Shown here in pieces: positions 8,757-16,561 of a DNA stretch of 64,000 bases. The stretch spans positions 1 through 64,000 of the forward strand of contig NZ_QQBJ01000017.1 of assembly GCF_003347205.1 (NCBI RefSeq), given 5' to 3'. The translations under genes were made by a program, and so were the position numbers. Origin of the DNA: Mycolicibacterium moriokaense (GTDB lineage Bacteria > Actinomycetota > Actinomycetes > Mycobacteriales > Mycobacteriaceae). Numbering within the stretch: the first letter of the stretch is position 1; the number at the start of each line of letters is the position of its first letter. Under the pieces are notes generated by a model that was not told the origin of the DNA, did not search any database, and saw nothing but the letters and a program-made list of their open reading frames with translations.

Positions 8757-9503
8757 TCAGGACAGCGCCGTCAGGCCCGCGCCCGTGAGCAGATAGCCGG
8801 GCGCCGTCGTCGCCGGGTCCTCCCGCATCAGGTCCACCAGAGCGGACCCGGCCAGTTGGGGGGTGACCGGCTGGCCGAGTTGCGCCGTGTACGCCTGCTC
8901 GGATTGCCCGCTGAGCGCCGAGTAGGCGCGGATACCCCGTCGACCGACGTCGCCGAACGGCGTCATCCTCGGCATCACCGCGGTCACGCTGATGTCCAGC
9001 CCCGCGCGCTGCGCCTCCTCCGCGGCGTAGGCGGCGATGAACCGCTGGGTCGCTTTGGCCCCGGCGTAGCCGCCGCTCATCGGGGAGCCGTTGACTGCGG
9101 CGCCACTGCTGACCACGATCACCCGGCTGCCGGGCCGCAGTGGCTGCAGCAGGGCGTCGCGCAACCAGCTGAACGCGATCTTGACGTCGGTGTGCCAATT
9201 GGCCGAGAACGTCTCCCACGTCTGCTGCGCCAACGGTCGCATCACGGGAAGCGCGCCGGCGACGAGGATCAGGATCCTGGGCTGATGCCGGTCCAACACG
9301 TCCCAAGCCACGGCGGCGTCGGTCGCGTCGGCGGCCTCGACGTGGATGCCGACGCTTTCGGCCGCCAACCCGTCGAGGCCCGCACGGGAGCGGGCGATCG
9401 CCACGACCGGTGCTCCCGCCTCGTCGAACGCCAGCGCGATCCCGCGCCCCAAGCCTCTGCTCGCCCCGACGACGACCGTCGTCCTGTCCGAAAAGTCACC
9501 CAT
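8757..9503 (-). CDS. SDR family oxidoreductase
   Basis: A 248-residue short-chain dehydrogenase/reductase. The NAD(P)-binding motif GASRGLG is at about residues 13-19, and the catalytic set is the Ser of VSSGAAVNGSP and YAGAK (Tyr-x3-Lys) in the middle. Start at 9503 is preferred over the longer frame to 9569 because GAAGGAAG lies just upstream and the Rossmann fold begins at DFSDRTTVVVGAS. It is convergent with sppA, leaving only nine bases between stops, and divergent from the sigma factor at 9650. Substrate unknown. Confidence 0.82.
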   Translation of the reverse strand: MGDFSDRTTVVVGASRGLGRGIALAFDEAGAPVVAIARSRAGLDGLAAESVGIHVEAADATDAAVAWDVLDRHQPRILILVAGALPVMRPLAQQTWETFSANWHTDVKIAFSWLRDALLQPLRPGSRVIVVSSGAAVNGSPMSGGYAGAKATQRFIAAYAAEEAQRAGLDISVTAVMPRMTPFGDVGRRGIRAYSALSGQSEQAYTAQLGQPVTPQLAGSALVDLMREDPATTAPGYLLTGAGLTALS

Positions 9504-9649
9504 CTCGATCACTTCCTTCAGCCGTTGATCGGCGGCCTCTGCGCCCGCCCAGATATGTAGACACCGCAACCGGTGAAATCGGGCGGGCGATCGCCGCCCA
9601 TTTCGGGGCCCGCGGGGTGTCAGTATCTGAAAAGGCCGAGGAGAGGTGA

Positions 9650-10663
9650 ATGACGGGCGACCTGCTCACCAAGGCACGCGCCGGGGACGGCGAAGCATTC
9701 CGCGAACTGACCGAGCCGTTCCGCCGCGAGTTGCAGGTGCACTGCTACCGGATGCTCGGGTCCTATCAGGACGCCGAGGACGCGATGCAGGAAACGATGC
9801 TGTCCGCGTGGCAGGGCCTTGGATCCTTCGAGAACCGCGCCACGGTGCACACCTGGCTCTACCGCATCGCCACCAACAGGTGTCTGAACGTGCTGCGCTC
9901 CGCGGCGCGACGACCGGCGAAGGAGTGGGACGTCATCGACATTGAACCGCCCGAACCGACCCGGCTGGGAGAGGTTGCGTGGCTCGAGCCCTACCCCGAC
10001 GTGCTGCGGGCGGGGGCGGTCGACACCGGCCCGGAGGGGCGCTACGAGCAGACCGAGGCGATCTCGTTGGCGTTCGTCACCGCGCTGCAGCTCCTGCCCG
10101 CGCGTCAGCGTGCGGTGCTGATTCTGCGCGAGGTGCTCGGATATCGCGCAGGCGAGGTGGCCGACATGCTGGACACCACGGTCGAATCGGTGACGAGCGC
10201 TCTCAAGCGGGCGCGGGCCACCCTGCATCGGCGCCTACCCGCCGACGCCGATGCGCCGCCCACCGCCGATTCGCCGGAGGAGCGGGCGCTGGTGGCCGAC
10301 TTCGTCGCCGCGTTCGAGGGCGGGCACGTCGATGCGTTGGTCAGCCTGCTCACCGCCGACGTCAACCTCTCCATGCCGCCGGTGCCGCTGGAATATCAGG
10401 GCCGAGACGTCGTCGGCCGCTTCTACCGCGTGATGTTCGGCCGCGGCCGGCTCTACCGGCTGGTGCCGACACGGGCCAACGGCCAGCCTGCCTTCGCGAC
10501 CTATCTGCGCGACCCAGACGGGGGCGTCTGCCACGGCGCCGGCCTGCTGGTGGTGACCCTGGCCGGCGACCGGATATCTGCTCTGACCAGGTTCGAGAGC
10601 AACACGCTGAGCTGGTTCGGGCTGCCGAGGACGTTGCCCGAGTCGCTGCCTGCGCAGGGGTGA
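9650..10663 (+). CDS. ECF sigma factor with C-terminal SnoaL-like domain (SigG-like)
   Basis: A 337-residue alternative sigma factor. Region 2 spans about residues 10-90 (HCYRMLGSYQDAEDAMQETM; NRATVHTWLYRIATNRCLNVL). A WLEPYPD segment in the linker is, as I recall, typical of the SigG/ECF56-like group. Region 4 is around VLILREVLGYRAGEVADML. The last 110 residues form a SnoaL-like (NTF2-fold) domain, which in related groups modulates activity in place of a separate anti-sigma factor; none is encoded next to it. Start ATG follows GAGGAGAGG. It is divergent from the SDR gene. Which promoters it reads cannot be inferred here. Confidence 0.85.
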   Translation: MTGDLLTKARAGDGEAFRELTEPFRRELQVHCYRMLGSYQDAEDAMQETMLSAWQGLGSFENRATVHTWLYRIATNRCLNVLRSAARRPAKEWDVIDIEPPEPTRLGEVAWLEPYPDVLRAGAVDTGPEGRYEQTEAISLAFVTALQLLPARQRAVLILREVLGYRAGEVADMLDTTVESVTSALKRARATLHRRLPADADAPPTADSPEERALVADFVAAFEGGHVDALVSLLTADVNLSMPPVPLEYQGRDVVGRFYRVMFGRGRLYRLVPTRANGQPAFATYLRDPDGGVCHGAGLLVVTLAGDRISALTRFESNTLSWFGLPRTLPESLPAQG

Positions 10664-10747
10664 CCGATCGAGAACATCCCGCTGCGAAATTTTCGCAAGT
10701 CGACTGTTTGAGAGCGGTTTACCTGGGTACCTCCTGGCAGACAACCC

Positions 10748-10777
10748 TTGATGTCCGGCATTCAGGTTTACTAGTGT
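10748..10777 (+). promoter_or_regulatory. Candidate SigA-type promoter of the MHS transporter gene
   Basis: TTGATG (10748-10753), an 18-base spacer and TAGTGT (10772-10777) fit a housekeeping promoter. The predicted transcription start, around 10784, falls inside the GntR-type operator at 10781, as expected for simple repression. A leader of about 110 nt would precede the ATG at 10896. Confidence 0.5.
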
Positions 10778-10780
10778 CGG

Positions 10781-10792
10781 ATTGTCAACAAA
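10781..10792. promoter_or_regulatory. GntR-type operator, site 1
   Basis: ATTGTCAACAAA differs by one base from the palindromic consensus ATTGTCAACAAT found at 13585, 16550 and 23825. It lies over the predicted start of transcription of the transporter gene. The regulator encoded at 15125-15796 is the likely binder. Confidence 0.65.
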
Positions 10793-10895
10793 ACTACGAC
10801 CCTGACCCAGGTTCGTGCACAGCCTGCCCATCGCACGTGTGGGCTTCGGCCGGGGGACGGCGTCCGACGATGTCACTGACACGAGGAGAGTCCCG

Positions 10896-12278
10896 ATGGG
10901 CAACCCTGATCAGCCTCCACGATCGTCCTCCACCACCGACGAAGTAGCTCCCGACGTATTGCGCAAAGCGGTGGCCGCTTCCGCGATCGGCAACGCGACC
11001 GAGTGGTTCGACTACGGCATCTACGCATACGGCGTCACCTACATCTCTACGGCGATCTTCCCCGGGGACACGGAGAGCGCGACGCTGCTGGCGTTGATGA
11101 CGTTCGCCGTGTCGTTCCTGGTTCGACCGCTCGGCGGACTGGTGTGGGGACCGCTCGGCGACCGGGTCGGGCGTCGCCAGGTGCTGGCGATCACGATCCT
11201 GATGATGGCGGGCGCGACGCTGTGCGTCGGCCTTGTCCCGTCCTACGCGATGATCGGCTTCTGGGCCCCGGTGCTGATGGTGGTGCTGCGCATGATCCAG
11301 GGCTTCTCGACCGGCGGGGAGTACGGCGGTGCGGCTACCTTCATGGCCGAGTACGCGCCGTCGCGCAGGCGTGGTTTCTTCGGCAGCTTCCTCGAGTTCG
11401 GCACGTTGGCCGGTTTCTCGTGCGGCGCCCTGCTGATGCTCGGATGCTCGCTGGTGCTCAACGACGATCAGATGAATTCCTGGGGCTGGCGGTTGCCGTT
11501 CCTGGTCGCCGCACCGCTCGGCCTGGTCGGCGTCTACCTGAGATCCCGGCTCGAGGACACCCCGATCTTCCGCGAACTCGAGGAGTCCGGCCGCAAAGAG
11601 GAGCACACCGGAACGCAGTTCAAGGATCTGGTCGCGCGCTACTGGGGGCCGATTCTGCGGCTGGGCGGCGTGGTCGTCGCGCTCAACGTCGTCAACTACA
11701 CGCTGCTGAGCTACATGCCGACCTACCTCGAGCAGTCGATAGGGCTGTCATCGACCATGTCGCTGCTGGTGCCGATCATCGGCATGCTCGCGATGATGGT
11801 GTTCCTGCCGTTCGCGGGCGGTATGTCGGATCGCGTTGGACGCAAACCGTTGTGGTGGTTCTCGCTGGCCGGGCTGTTCGTTGCGGGCGTACCGATGTTC
11901 ATGTTGATGGGCACGTCCGTGCTCGGCGCACTGATCGGCTTCGCTGTCCTGGGCCTGCTGTATGTCCCGCAGCTCGCGACCATCTCGGCGACCTTCCCGG
12001 CGATGTTCCCGACCCACGTGCGCTACGCCGGCTTCGCGATCGCCTACAACGTGTCGACGTCGATCTTCGGCGGCACGGCACCGGCCGTGAACGAGTGGCT
12101 CGTCAGCCGGACCGGCGACAACCTGGTGCCCGCCTATTACATGATGGCGGCGTGCATCATCGGCGCGATCGCCATGATGAAGGTCCCCGAGACCGCTCGC
12201 TGCCCGATCAACGGAACAGAGATTCCCGGCACCGAGGGCGCGCCGCCGCAGCTGGAGTACGAGAAGCAGCCCAGCTGA
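10896..12278 (+). CDS. MFS transporter, metabolite:H+ symporter (MHS) family
   Basis: A 460-residue membrane protein with about 12 hydrophobic segments. It carries the MHS/ProP hallmark ASAIGNATEWFDYGIYAYG at the first membrane segment and the MFS loop motif GPLGDRVGRRQVL between segments 2 and 3. Relatives import osmolytes, organic acids or proline/betaine. The start at 10896 is preferred because GAGGAGAG lies just upstream; the longer frame from 10815 adds a non-conserved tail. It is the only transporter of the island and carries its own copy of the shared operator, so it probably brings in the substrate of the pathway. It is convergent with the aminotransferase gene. Confidence 0.88.
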   Translation: MGNPDQPPRSSSTTDEVAPDVLRKAVAASAIGNATEWFDYGIYAYGVTYISTAIFPGDTESATLLALMTFAVSFLVRPLGGLVWGPLGDRVGRRQVLAITILMMAGATLCVGLVPSYAMIGFWAPVLMVVLRMIQGFSTGGEYGGAATFMAEYAPSRRRGFFGSFLEFGTLAGFSCGALLMLGCSLVLNDDQMNSWGWRLPFLVAAPLGLVGVYLRSRLEDTPIFRELEESGRKEEHTGTQFKDLVARYWGPILRLGGVVVALNVVNYTLLSYMPTYLEQSIGLSSTMSLLVPIIGMLAMMVFLPFAGGMSDRVGRKPLWWFSLAGLFVAGVPMFMLMGTSVLGALIGFAVLGLLYVPQLATISATFPAMFPTHVRYAGFAIAYNVSTSIFGGTAPAVNEWLVSRTGDNLVPAYYMMAACIIGAIAMMKVPETARCPINGTEIPGTEGAPPQLEYEKQPS

Positions 12279-12295
12279 CGCTCGGCGGCTCGACG

Positions 12296-13555
12296 TCAGG
12301 TGACGGAGCCGACGGCGTCGGCCCAGATGGCGGCGGCTTCGTCGACCTGATCGCCGGTCACCACCAGGGCGGGGATGAACCGAACGACCTGGCCCCACGC
12401 CCCGCAGGTCAGCAGCAGCAGTCCGCGCCTGGCCGCCTCCTGCTGGGCGGCCGCGGCGGTCGCGGGATCGGGCTTGCCGTCGGCGTCGCGGAACTCGTTG
12501 CCGATCATCAGCCCGAGGCCGCGCACGTCGGTGATCGCGTCGTGCTTGTCGGCCACCAGCTGCAACGCCTCTTTGAGCTGCGCCCCGCGGCGCGCGGAGT
12601 TGTCGACGAGGCTCTCGTCGCGGATCACGTCGAGGGTGGCGACGGCGGCCGCGCAGGCCACCGCGTTGGCCCCGTAGGTGCCGCCCTGAGACCCCGGCCA
12701 CGCCTTGGCCATCAACTCCGACGACGCGGCGATACCCGACAGCGGGAAGCCGGACGCCAGCCCCTTGGCGGTGATCAGGACGTCGGGCTTGGCATCGAAA
12801 TGCTGCCCGCCCCAGAACTTTCCGGTTCTGCCGAAGCCGGTCTGCACCTCGTCGACGACGAGCAGGATGCCGTGCGCGTCGGCCCGCTCGCGCAGCCCCG
12901 CGATGAACCGGTGGTTGGCGGGCACGTAACCGCCTTCGCCGAGCACCGGTTCGACGAAGAACGCGGCGGTGTCGGCGGGTGTGGTCAGCGTCTGCAGGAT
13001 GTAGTCCAGCTGGGCGAGCGCGAAATCGGTGGCCTGCTCGACCGGCCAGCCGAAGTGGGTGGGGTCGGGGAACGGCGCGACGTGGACGCCGGCCATCAAG
13101 GGGGAGAAGCCGGAGCGGAATTTCGTGCCGGACGTCGTCATGGACGCGGCGGCCACGGTGCGGCCGTGGAACCCGCCGTGGAAGACGATGACGTTCGGCC
13201 GCCCGGTGGCCTGCCTGCTCAACCGCAGCGCGGCCTCGACGGCCTCGCTGCCCGAGTTCGCGAAGAACATCCGGTCCAGCCCGTCGGGCAGCACCTCGCC
13301 CATCCGCTCGACGAGCGTGAGCAGCGGGCGGTGCATGACGGTGGTGTACTGCGCGTGGATCAGGGTGGCGACCTGGCGCTGAGCGGCCTCGACCACCCGC
13401 GGATGACAGTGCCCGGTGCTGGTGACGCCGATGCCCGCGGTGAAGTCCAGATAGCGACGGTCGTCTTCGTCGTACAGCAGTGCGCCTTCGCCGCGGGCGG
13501 CCACAACGCCGGTCGCCTGTTTGAGAACCTGGGAAAGCGCTGCAGTTGAAGCCAC
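12296..13555 (-). CDS. Class III PLP aminotransferase (4-aminobutyrate aminotransferase-like)
   Basis: A 419-residue fold-type I enzyme. The PLP lysine is Lys264 in ITAKGLASGFPLSG, the cofactor aspartate is in LLVVDEVQTGFGRTG (Asp235), and SGSEAVEAALRL forms the phosphate-binding region. The family moves a terminal amino group of GABA, beta-alanine, diaminobutyrate or similar to 2-oxoglutarate or pyruvate, giving a semialdehyde. That fits the divergent semialdehyde-type dehydrogenase at 13653. Start is GTG with AAGGAG eight bases upstream. It shares a regulatory region, including operator site 2, with that dehydrogenase. Confidence 0.88.
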   Translation of the reverse strand: MASTAALSQVLKQATGVVAARGEGALLYDEDDRRYLDFTAGIGVTSTGHCHPRVVEAAQRQVATLIHAQYTTVMHRPLLTLVERMGEVLPDGLDRMFFANSGSEAVEAALRLSRQATGRPNVIVFHGGFHGRTVAAASMTTSGTKFRSGFSPLMAGVHVAPFPDPTHFGWPVEQATDFALAQLDYILQTLTTPADTAAFFVEPVLGEGGYVPANHRFIAGLRERADAHGILLVVDEVQTGFGRTGKFWGGQHFDAKPDVLITAKGLASGFPLSGIAASSELMAKAWPGSQGGTYGANAVACAAAVATLDVIRDESLVDNSARRGAQLKEALQLVADKHDAITDVRGLGLMIGNEFRDADGKPDPATAAAAQQEAARRGLLLLTCGAWGQVVRFIPALVVTGDQVDEAAAIWADAVGSVT

Positions 13556-13584
13556 GCGAATTCTCCTTGCCTGTCGACGAGTAG

Positions 13585-13596
13585 ATTGTCAACAAT
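13585..13596. promoter_or_regulatory. GntR-type operator, site 2
   Basis: ATTGTCAACAAT, extended to a 14-bp palindrome GATTGTCAACAATC, lies between the divergent aminotransferase and aldehyde dehydrogenase genes. With its flank GTAG it is identical over 16 bases (GTAGATTGTCAACAAT) to site 3 at 16546-16561. Confidence 0.75.
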
Positions 13597-13652
13597 CAGC
13601 GTATCGGATCTGTCCAGCGGATTGCGCCGACGACGAAGACGAAGGGATGCAT

Positions 13653-15128
13653 GTGAGCGAGCACGATGAGGCACGGGTCGTCCGGGCCGTGGAGAAGCAG
13701 CTGTTCATCGACGGCAAGTGGCTCGACGCCTCCGACGGACGGACATACGACGTCGTCGACCCCGCCACGGGAGCGACGCTCTGCGCCGTCGCCGACGCGT
13801 CGGTGGCGGACGGAAAGGCGGCACTCGACGCGGCCGTCAGTGCGGCACCGGACTTCGCCGCGACCCCGCCACGGGCGCGGGCCAACATCCTGATGCGCGC
13901 GTTCGAGCTGCTGCACGAGCGCGTCGACGACCTGGCGCTGCTGATGACGCTGGAGATGGGCAAGCCGCTCGCCGAGGCGCGAGGCGAGATCGCCTATGCC
14001 GCAGAGTTCTTCCGCCATTTCGCCGAGGAGGCCGTGCGGATCGACGGCGGCTACCAGACGGCACCGGCGGGCGGCGCGCGCTTCCTGGTGACCCGCCAGC
14101 CGGTCGGTCCGTGCCTGCTGATCACGCCGTGGAACTTCCCGATGGCGATGGGCACCCGCAAGCTCGGCCCGGCCATCGCCGCGGGCTGCACCAGCGTCAT
14201 CAAACCGGCTCCCCAGACCCCACTGTCGATGCTGGCGCTGATGGACATCCTCGCCGAGGCGGGCCTGCCCGCCGGGGTGGTCAACTGCATCACCGTCACC
14301 GACGCGGGCCCGGTGATGGAGCCGCTGATCCGGTCCGGCCTCGCCCGCAAGCTGTCGTTCACCGGCTCCACCCAGGTGGGCCGGCGGCTGCTGGAGCAGT
14401 GCGCCGAGAAGGTGCTGCGCACGTCGATGGAACTGGGCGGCAACGCGCCGTTCATCGTGTTCGACGATGCCGACCTTGACGAGGCGGTCGAGGGTGCGAT
14501 CGCGGCGAAGATGCGCAACATGGGTGAGGCGTGCACGGCGGCCAACAGGATCTACGTGCAGGCAGCGGTCATCGACGAGTTCGGCCGCCGCCTCGCCGAG
14601 CGGATGGCGTCGCTGCCGGTGGGCCGGGGCACCGACGCCGGTGTCAGGGTCGGGCCGCTCATCGACGGGGCCGCGCTGCGCAAGGTCGAGGCGCTTGTCG
14701 CCGACGCCGTCGAACGCGGCGCCACGGTGCTCACCGGCGGTGCGGCCCCCGCTGGCGACGGCTACTTCTACCCGCCCACGGTGCTTGCGGGCGTGCCGCG
14801 CGACGCCGAGATGGCCGATCAGGAGATCTTCGGCCCGGTGGCCCCGCTGTCCCCGTTCGAGACCGAAGCCGATGCCATCGCCGCGGCCAACGACACCGAA
14901 TACGGCCTCGTCTCTTACGTTTTCACCAACGACCTGCGGCGCGCGCTGCGGGTCGCCGAGGCGTTGCAGAGCGGCATGGTGGGGCTCAACCAGGGCGTGG
15001 TGTCCAACCCGGCGGCCCCGTTCGGCGGCATCAAGGCCTCGGGCCTGGGTCGCGAGGGCGGTGCGACCGGCATCGACGAGTTCCTGGAGACCAAGTACAT
15101 CGGCATCGCGATGGGGCAGGGCCGCTAG
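13653..15128 (+). CDS. NAD(P)-dependent aldehyde dehydrogenase, succinate-semialdehyde dehydrogenase-like
   Basis: A 491-residue enzyme of the ALDH superfamily. Glu260 in SMELGGNAPFIVF is the general base and Cys294 in MGEACTAANR the nucleophile. The sequence context resembles GabD-type succinate semialdehyde dehydrogenases. It would oxidise the aldehyde made by the aminotransferase next door. The GTG at 13653 has GAAGGG at a good distance; the ATG at 13647 is two codons earlier but has no room for a ribosome-binding site, so the start is uncertain by two residues. It is convergent with the GntR gene, with a 4-bp overlap of the stops. Confidence 0.88.
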   Translation: MSEHDEARVVRAVEKQLFIDGKWLDASDGRTYDVVDPATGATLCAVADASVADGKAALDAAVSAAPDFAATPPRARANILMRAFELLHERVDDLALLMTLEMGKPLAEARGEIAYAAEFFRHFAEEAVRIDGGYQTAPAGGARFLVTRQPVGPCLLITPWNFPMAMGTRKLGPAIAAGCTSVIKPAPQTPLSMLALMDILAEAGLPAGVVNCITVTDAGPVMEPLIRSGLARKLSFTGSTQVGRRLLEQCAEKVLRTSMELGGNAPFIVFDDADLDEAVEGAIAAKMRNMGEACTAANRIYVQAAVIDEFGRRLAERMASLPVGRGTDAGVRVGPLIDGAALRKVEALVADAVERGATVLTGGAAPAGDGYFYPPTVLAGVPRDAEMADQEIFGPVAPLSPFETEADAIAAANDTEYGLVSYVFTNDLRRALRVAEALQSGMVGLNQGVVSNPAAPFGGIKASGLGREGGATGIDEFLETKYIGIAMGQGR

Positions 15129-15796
15129 GCGGGTTCGGCCCCGTCGACGATCTTCTCGTCCATCAGCCGGTTGACGGCGTCGTCCATGTGCGCGACGAGC
15201 AGGCGGTCGGCGAGTTCGCCGTGGCCGCTGCGGATCGCCTCGGCCAGGGCGCGGTGCTCCTTGTCGCGCACCTCGGACTTCGCGTAGCTGTCGTCCAGCG
15301 CGTGGATGCACATCCGGGTCTCGGTGATGAACGTCTGGTGCATCCGCGACAGCCGCGGGCTCTTGGCCAGCGTCAGCAGGCGTTCATGGAAGGCGATGTC
15401 GAGTTCGCTGACCTCCGCGGGTGTCGCGGCCTCGGTCATCCGGTCGACGATCTCGAGCAGTTCGGCGCCCGCCGCCCGGTAGTCGCCATCGAGGATGCGA
15501 CGGGCGGCGGCGCGTTCGACCGCCTCCCTCGCGAGGTACATGTCGCGGACCTCGTCGGGGGTCATGTCGATGACGAACAGGCCGCGGTTGCGGATCGACA
15601 CCAGCAGTCCCTCCTGGGTCAGCCGCTGCATGCCCTCCCGCAGCGGGCCGCGGCTGACGCCCAGCTTTCGGGCCAACTCGGCCTCACCCAGTTGGGCGCC
15701 CGGCTTCAGCTCGCCGTGCGCGATGGCCTGGCGCAGCTTCTCTGCGACGATGCTGGGCGTCGACTCCTGGACCAGCGGCGCGATGAAGCTGCTCAC
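15125..15796 (-). CDS. GntR-family (FCD/FadR-VanR subfamily) transcriptional regulator
   Basis: A 223-residue regulator with an N-terminal winged helix-turn-helix (residues about 15-70: AIAHGELKPGAQLGEAELAR, KLGVSRGPLREGMQRL) and an all-helical FCD ligand-binding domain. The FCD domain includes ELDIAFHERLL, part of the usual metal/ligand pocket. It follows the racemase-like gene with a 4-bp overlap and would be transcribed leftward from the region with operator site 3, so it probably controls its own expression. FCD regulators commonly bind palindromes of the form TTGTnnACAA, which matches the four repeated sites in this island. The ligand is probably a carboxylate intermediate of the pathway. 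Confidence 0.88.
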   Translation of the reverse strand: MSSFIAPLVQESTPSIVAEKLRQAIAHGELKPGAQLGEAELARKLGVSRGPLREGMQRLTQEGLLVSIRNRGLFVIDMTPDEVRDMYLAREAVERAAARRILDGDYRAAGAELLEIVDRMTEAATPAEVSELDIAFHERLLTLAKSPRLSRMHQTFITETRMCIHALDDSYAKSEVRDKEHRALAEAIRSGHGELADRLLVAHMDDAVNRLMDEKIVDGAEPA

Positions 15797-16512
15797 TGTC
15801 TGTCACCGAACAGCGTGCCGAGGCCCGGCAGGTTCGGCACGGGACCCAGCAGGTCCAGCCCCTTCCACACGGTGACCTGGTTCGCGGTCAGCACCGGCTT
15901 GCCGACGGCCGCCTCCAGCCGGTCGATGATCGCCAGCGTGTGCATCGCGGTGTCGGGGACCAGCACCGCCTCGGCGTCGGGATGGTCCGCGGCGACCACC
16001 ATCGCCACCACCTGCTCGGGAGGCAACGTGCCCACCTCGGCCGCGGTGTAGATGCCGTGGCTGCCCATCGACACCACCTCGGCGCCGCCCGCGGTCAGGA
16101 ACGCCGCGAAGTGCGACGCGACGTCGTCGGGGTAGGACGCCGCGACCGCGACCCGACGGATGCCGAGGTGGGCCAGCGCGTCGACGAAAGCGAGCGAGGT
16201 CGACGACGCGGGCACCCCCGCCGCGGCCGCCACCGCCGACGCCTGGTCGCGTGCGCCCTGCGGCCCGAACACGAAACTGCCCGACGTACACGCCCACATC
16301 ACCGCGTCGGGCCGCTGATCGGCCAGTTGCGCCGCGCCGTCGGCCAGCCGTCGGTCGCTGCCGAGATCGAGCAGGGCGTCCACCCGGTGTGCGTCCTCGC
16401 CCACCGAGGTGATCGCCACCGGCAGGCGCACCGCGCCGTCGATGCGCTCCTCGAGCGCGGGGAAGTCGTCCTCCGCGCTGTGGCCGGGGTAGAGCAGGCC
16501 CACCGTTGGCAT
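15793..16512 (-). CDS. Asp/Glu racemase superfamily protein (maleate isomerase-like), one catalytic Cys missing
   Basis: A 239-residue member of the Asp/Glu/hydantoin racemase superfamily, closest in style to maleate cis-trans isomerases and arylmalonate decarboxylases. The first catalytic cysteine is present (Cys75 in MWACTSGSF). Where a second cysteine is expected (SCTNL in the paralog at 23063) it reads VPDTAMHT, so Asp187-Thr188 replaces Ser-Cys. A one-cysteine active site cannot run a two-base racemisation in the usual way, so a decarboxylase or an altered isomerase is plausible. Start ATG at 16512 has GGGAG upstream. It precedes the GntR gene in one transcription unit. Confidence 0.8.
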   Translation of the reverse strand: MPTVGLLYPGHSAEDDFPALEERIDGAVRLPVAITSVGEDAHRVDALLDLGSDRRLADGAAQLADQRPDAVMWACTSGSFVFGPQGARDQASAVAAAAGVPASSTSLAFVDALAHLGIRRVAVAASYPDDVASHFAAFLTAGGAEVVSMGSHGIYTAAEVGTLPPEQVVAMVVAADHPDAEAVLVPDTAMHTLAIIDRLEAAVGKPVLTANQVTVWKGLDLLGPVPNLPGLGTLFGDRQ

Positions 16513-16522
16513 GTTGTCTCCC

Positions 16523-16552
16523 TTGGATCGCACCCGTCGGAATAGGTAGATT
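16523..16552 (+). promoter_or_regulatory. Candidate promoter of the FAD/Fe-S oxidase gene (leaderless)
   Basis: TTGGAT (16523-16528), an 18-base spacer and TAGATT (16547-16552) form a plausible housekeeping promoter. The start of transcription would fall at about 16559-16560, which is the A of the ATG start codon, so the mRNA would be leaderless. The operator at 16550 covers the end of the -10 element and the start. Confidence 0.5.
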
Positions 16553-16561
16553 GTCAACAAT
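16550..16561. promoter_or_regulatory. GntR-type operator, site 3
   Basis: ATTGTCAACAAT lies between the divergent racemase-like gene and the FAD/Fe-S oxidase gene. It overlaps the first two bases of the oxidase start codon, so a bound repressor would block initiation directly. Confidence 0.75.

Noticed and set aside
11003-13549. 848-codon plus-strand frame across the transporter and aminotransferase
   Set aside because: It is out of frame with the membrane protein at 10896-12278 and antisense to the aminotransferase; both of those carry clear family motifs.
12296-15128. Class III aminotransferase plus aldehyde dehydrogenase as a plain GABA shunt
   Set aside because: The chemistry fits GABA, but the shared operators with M24, M20, racemase and amidase genes point to a wider pathway, so gabT/gabD symbols were not assigned.
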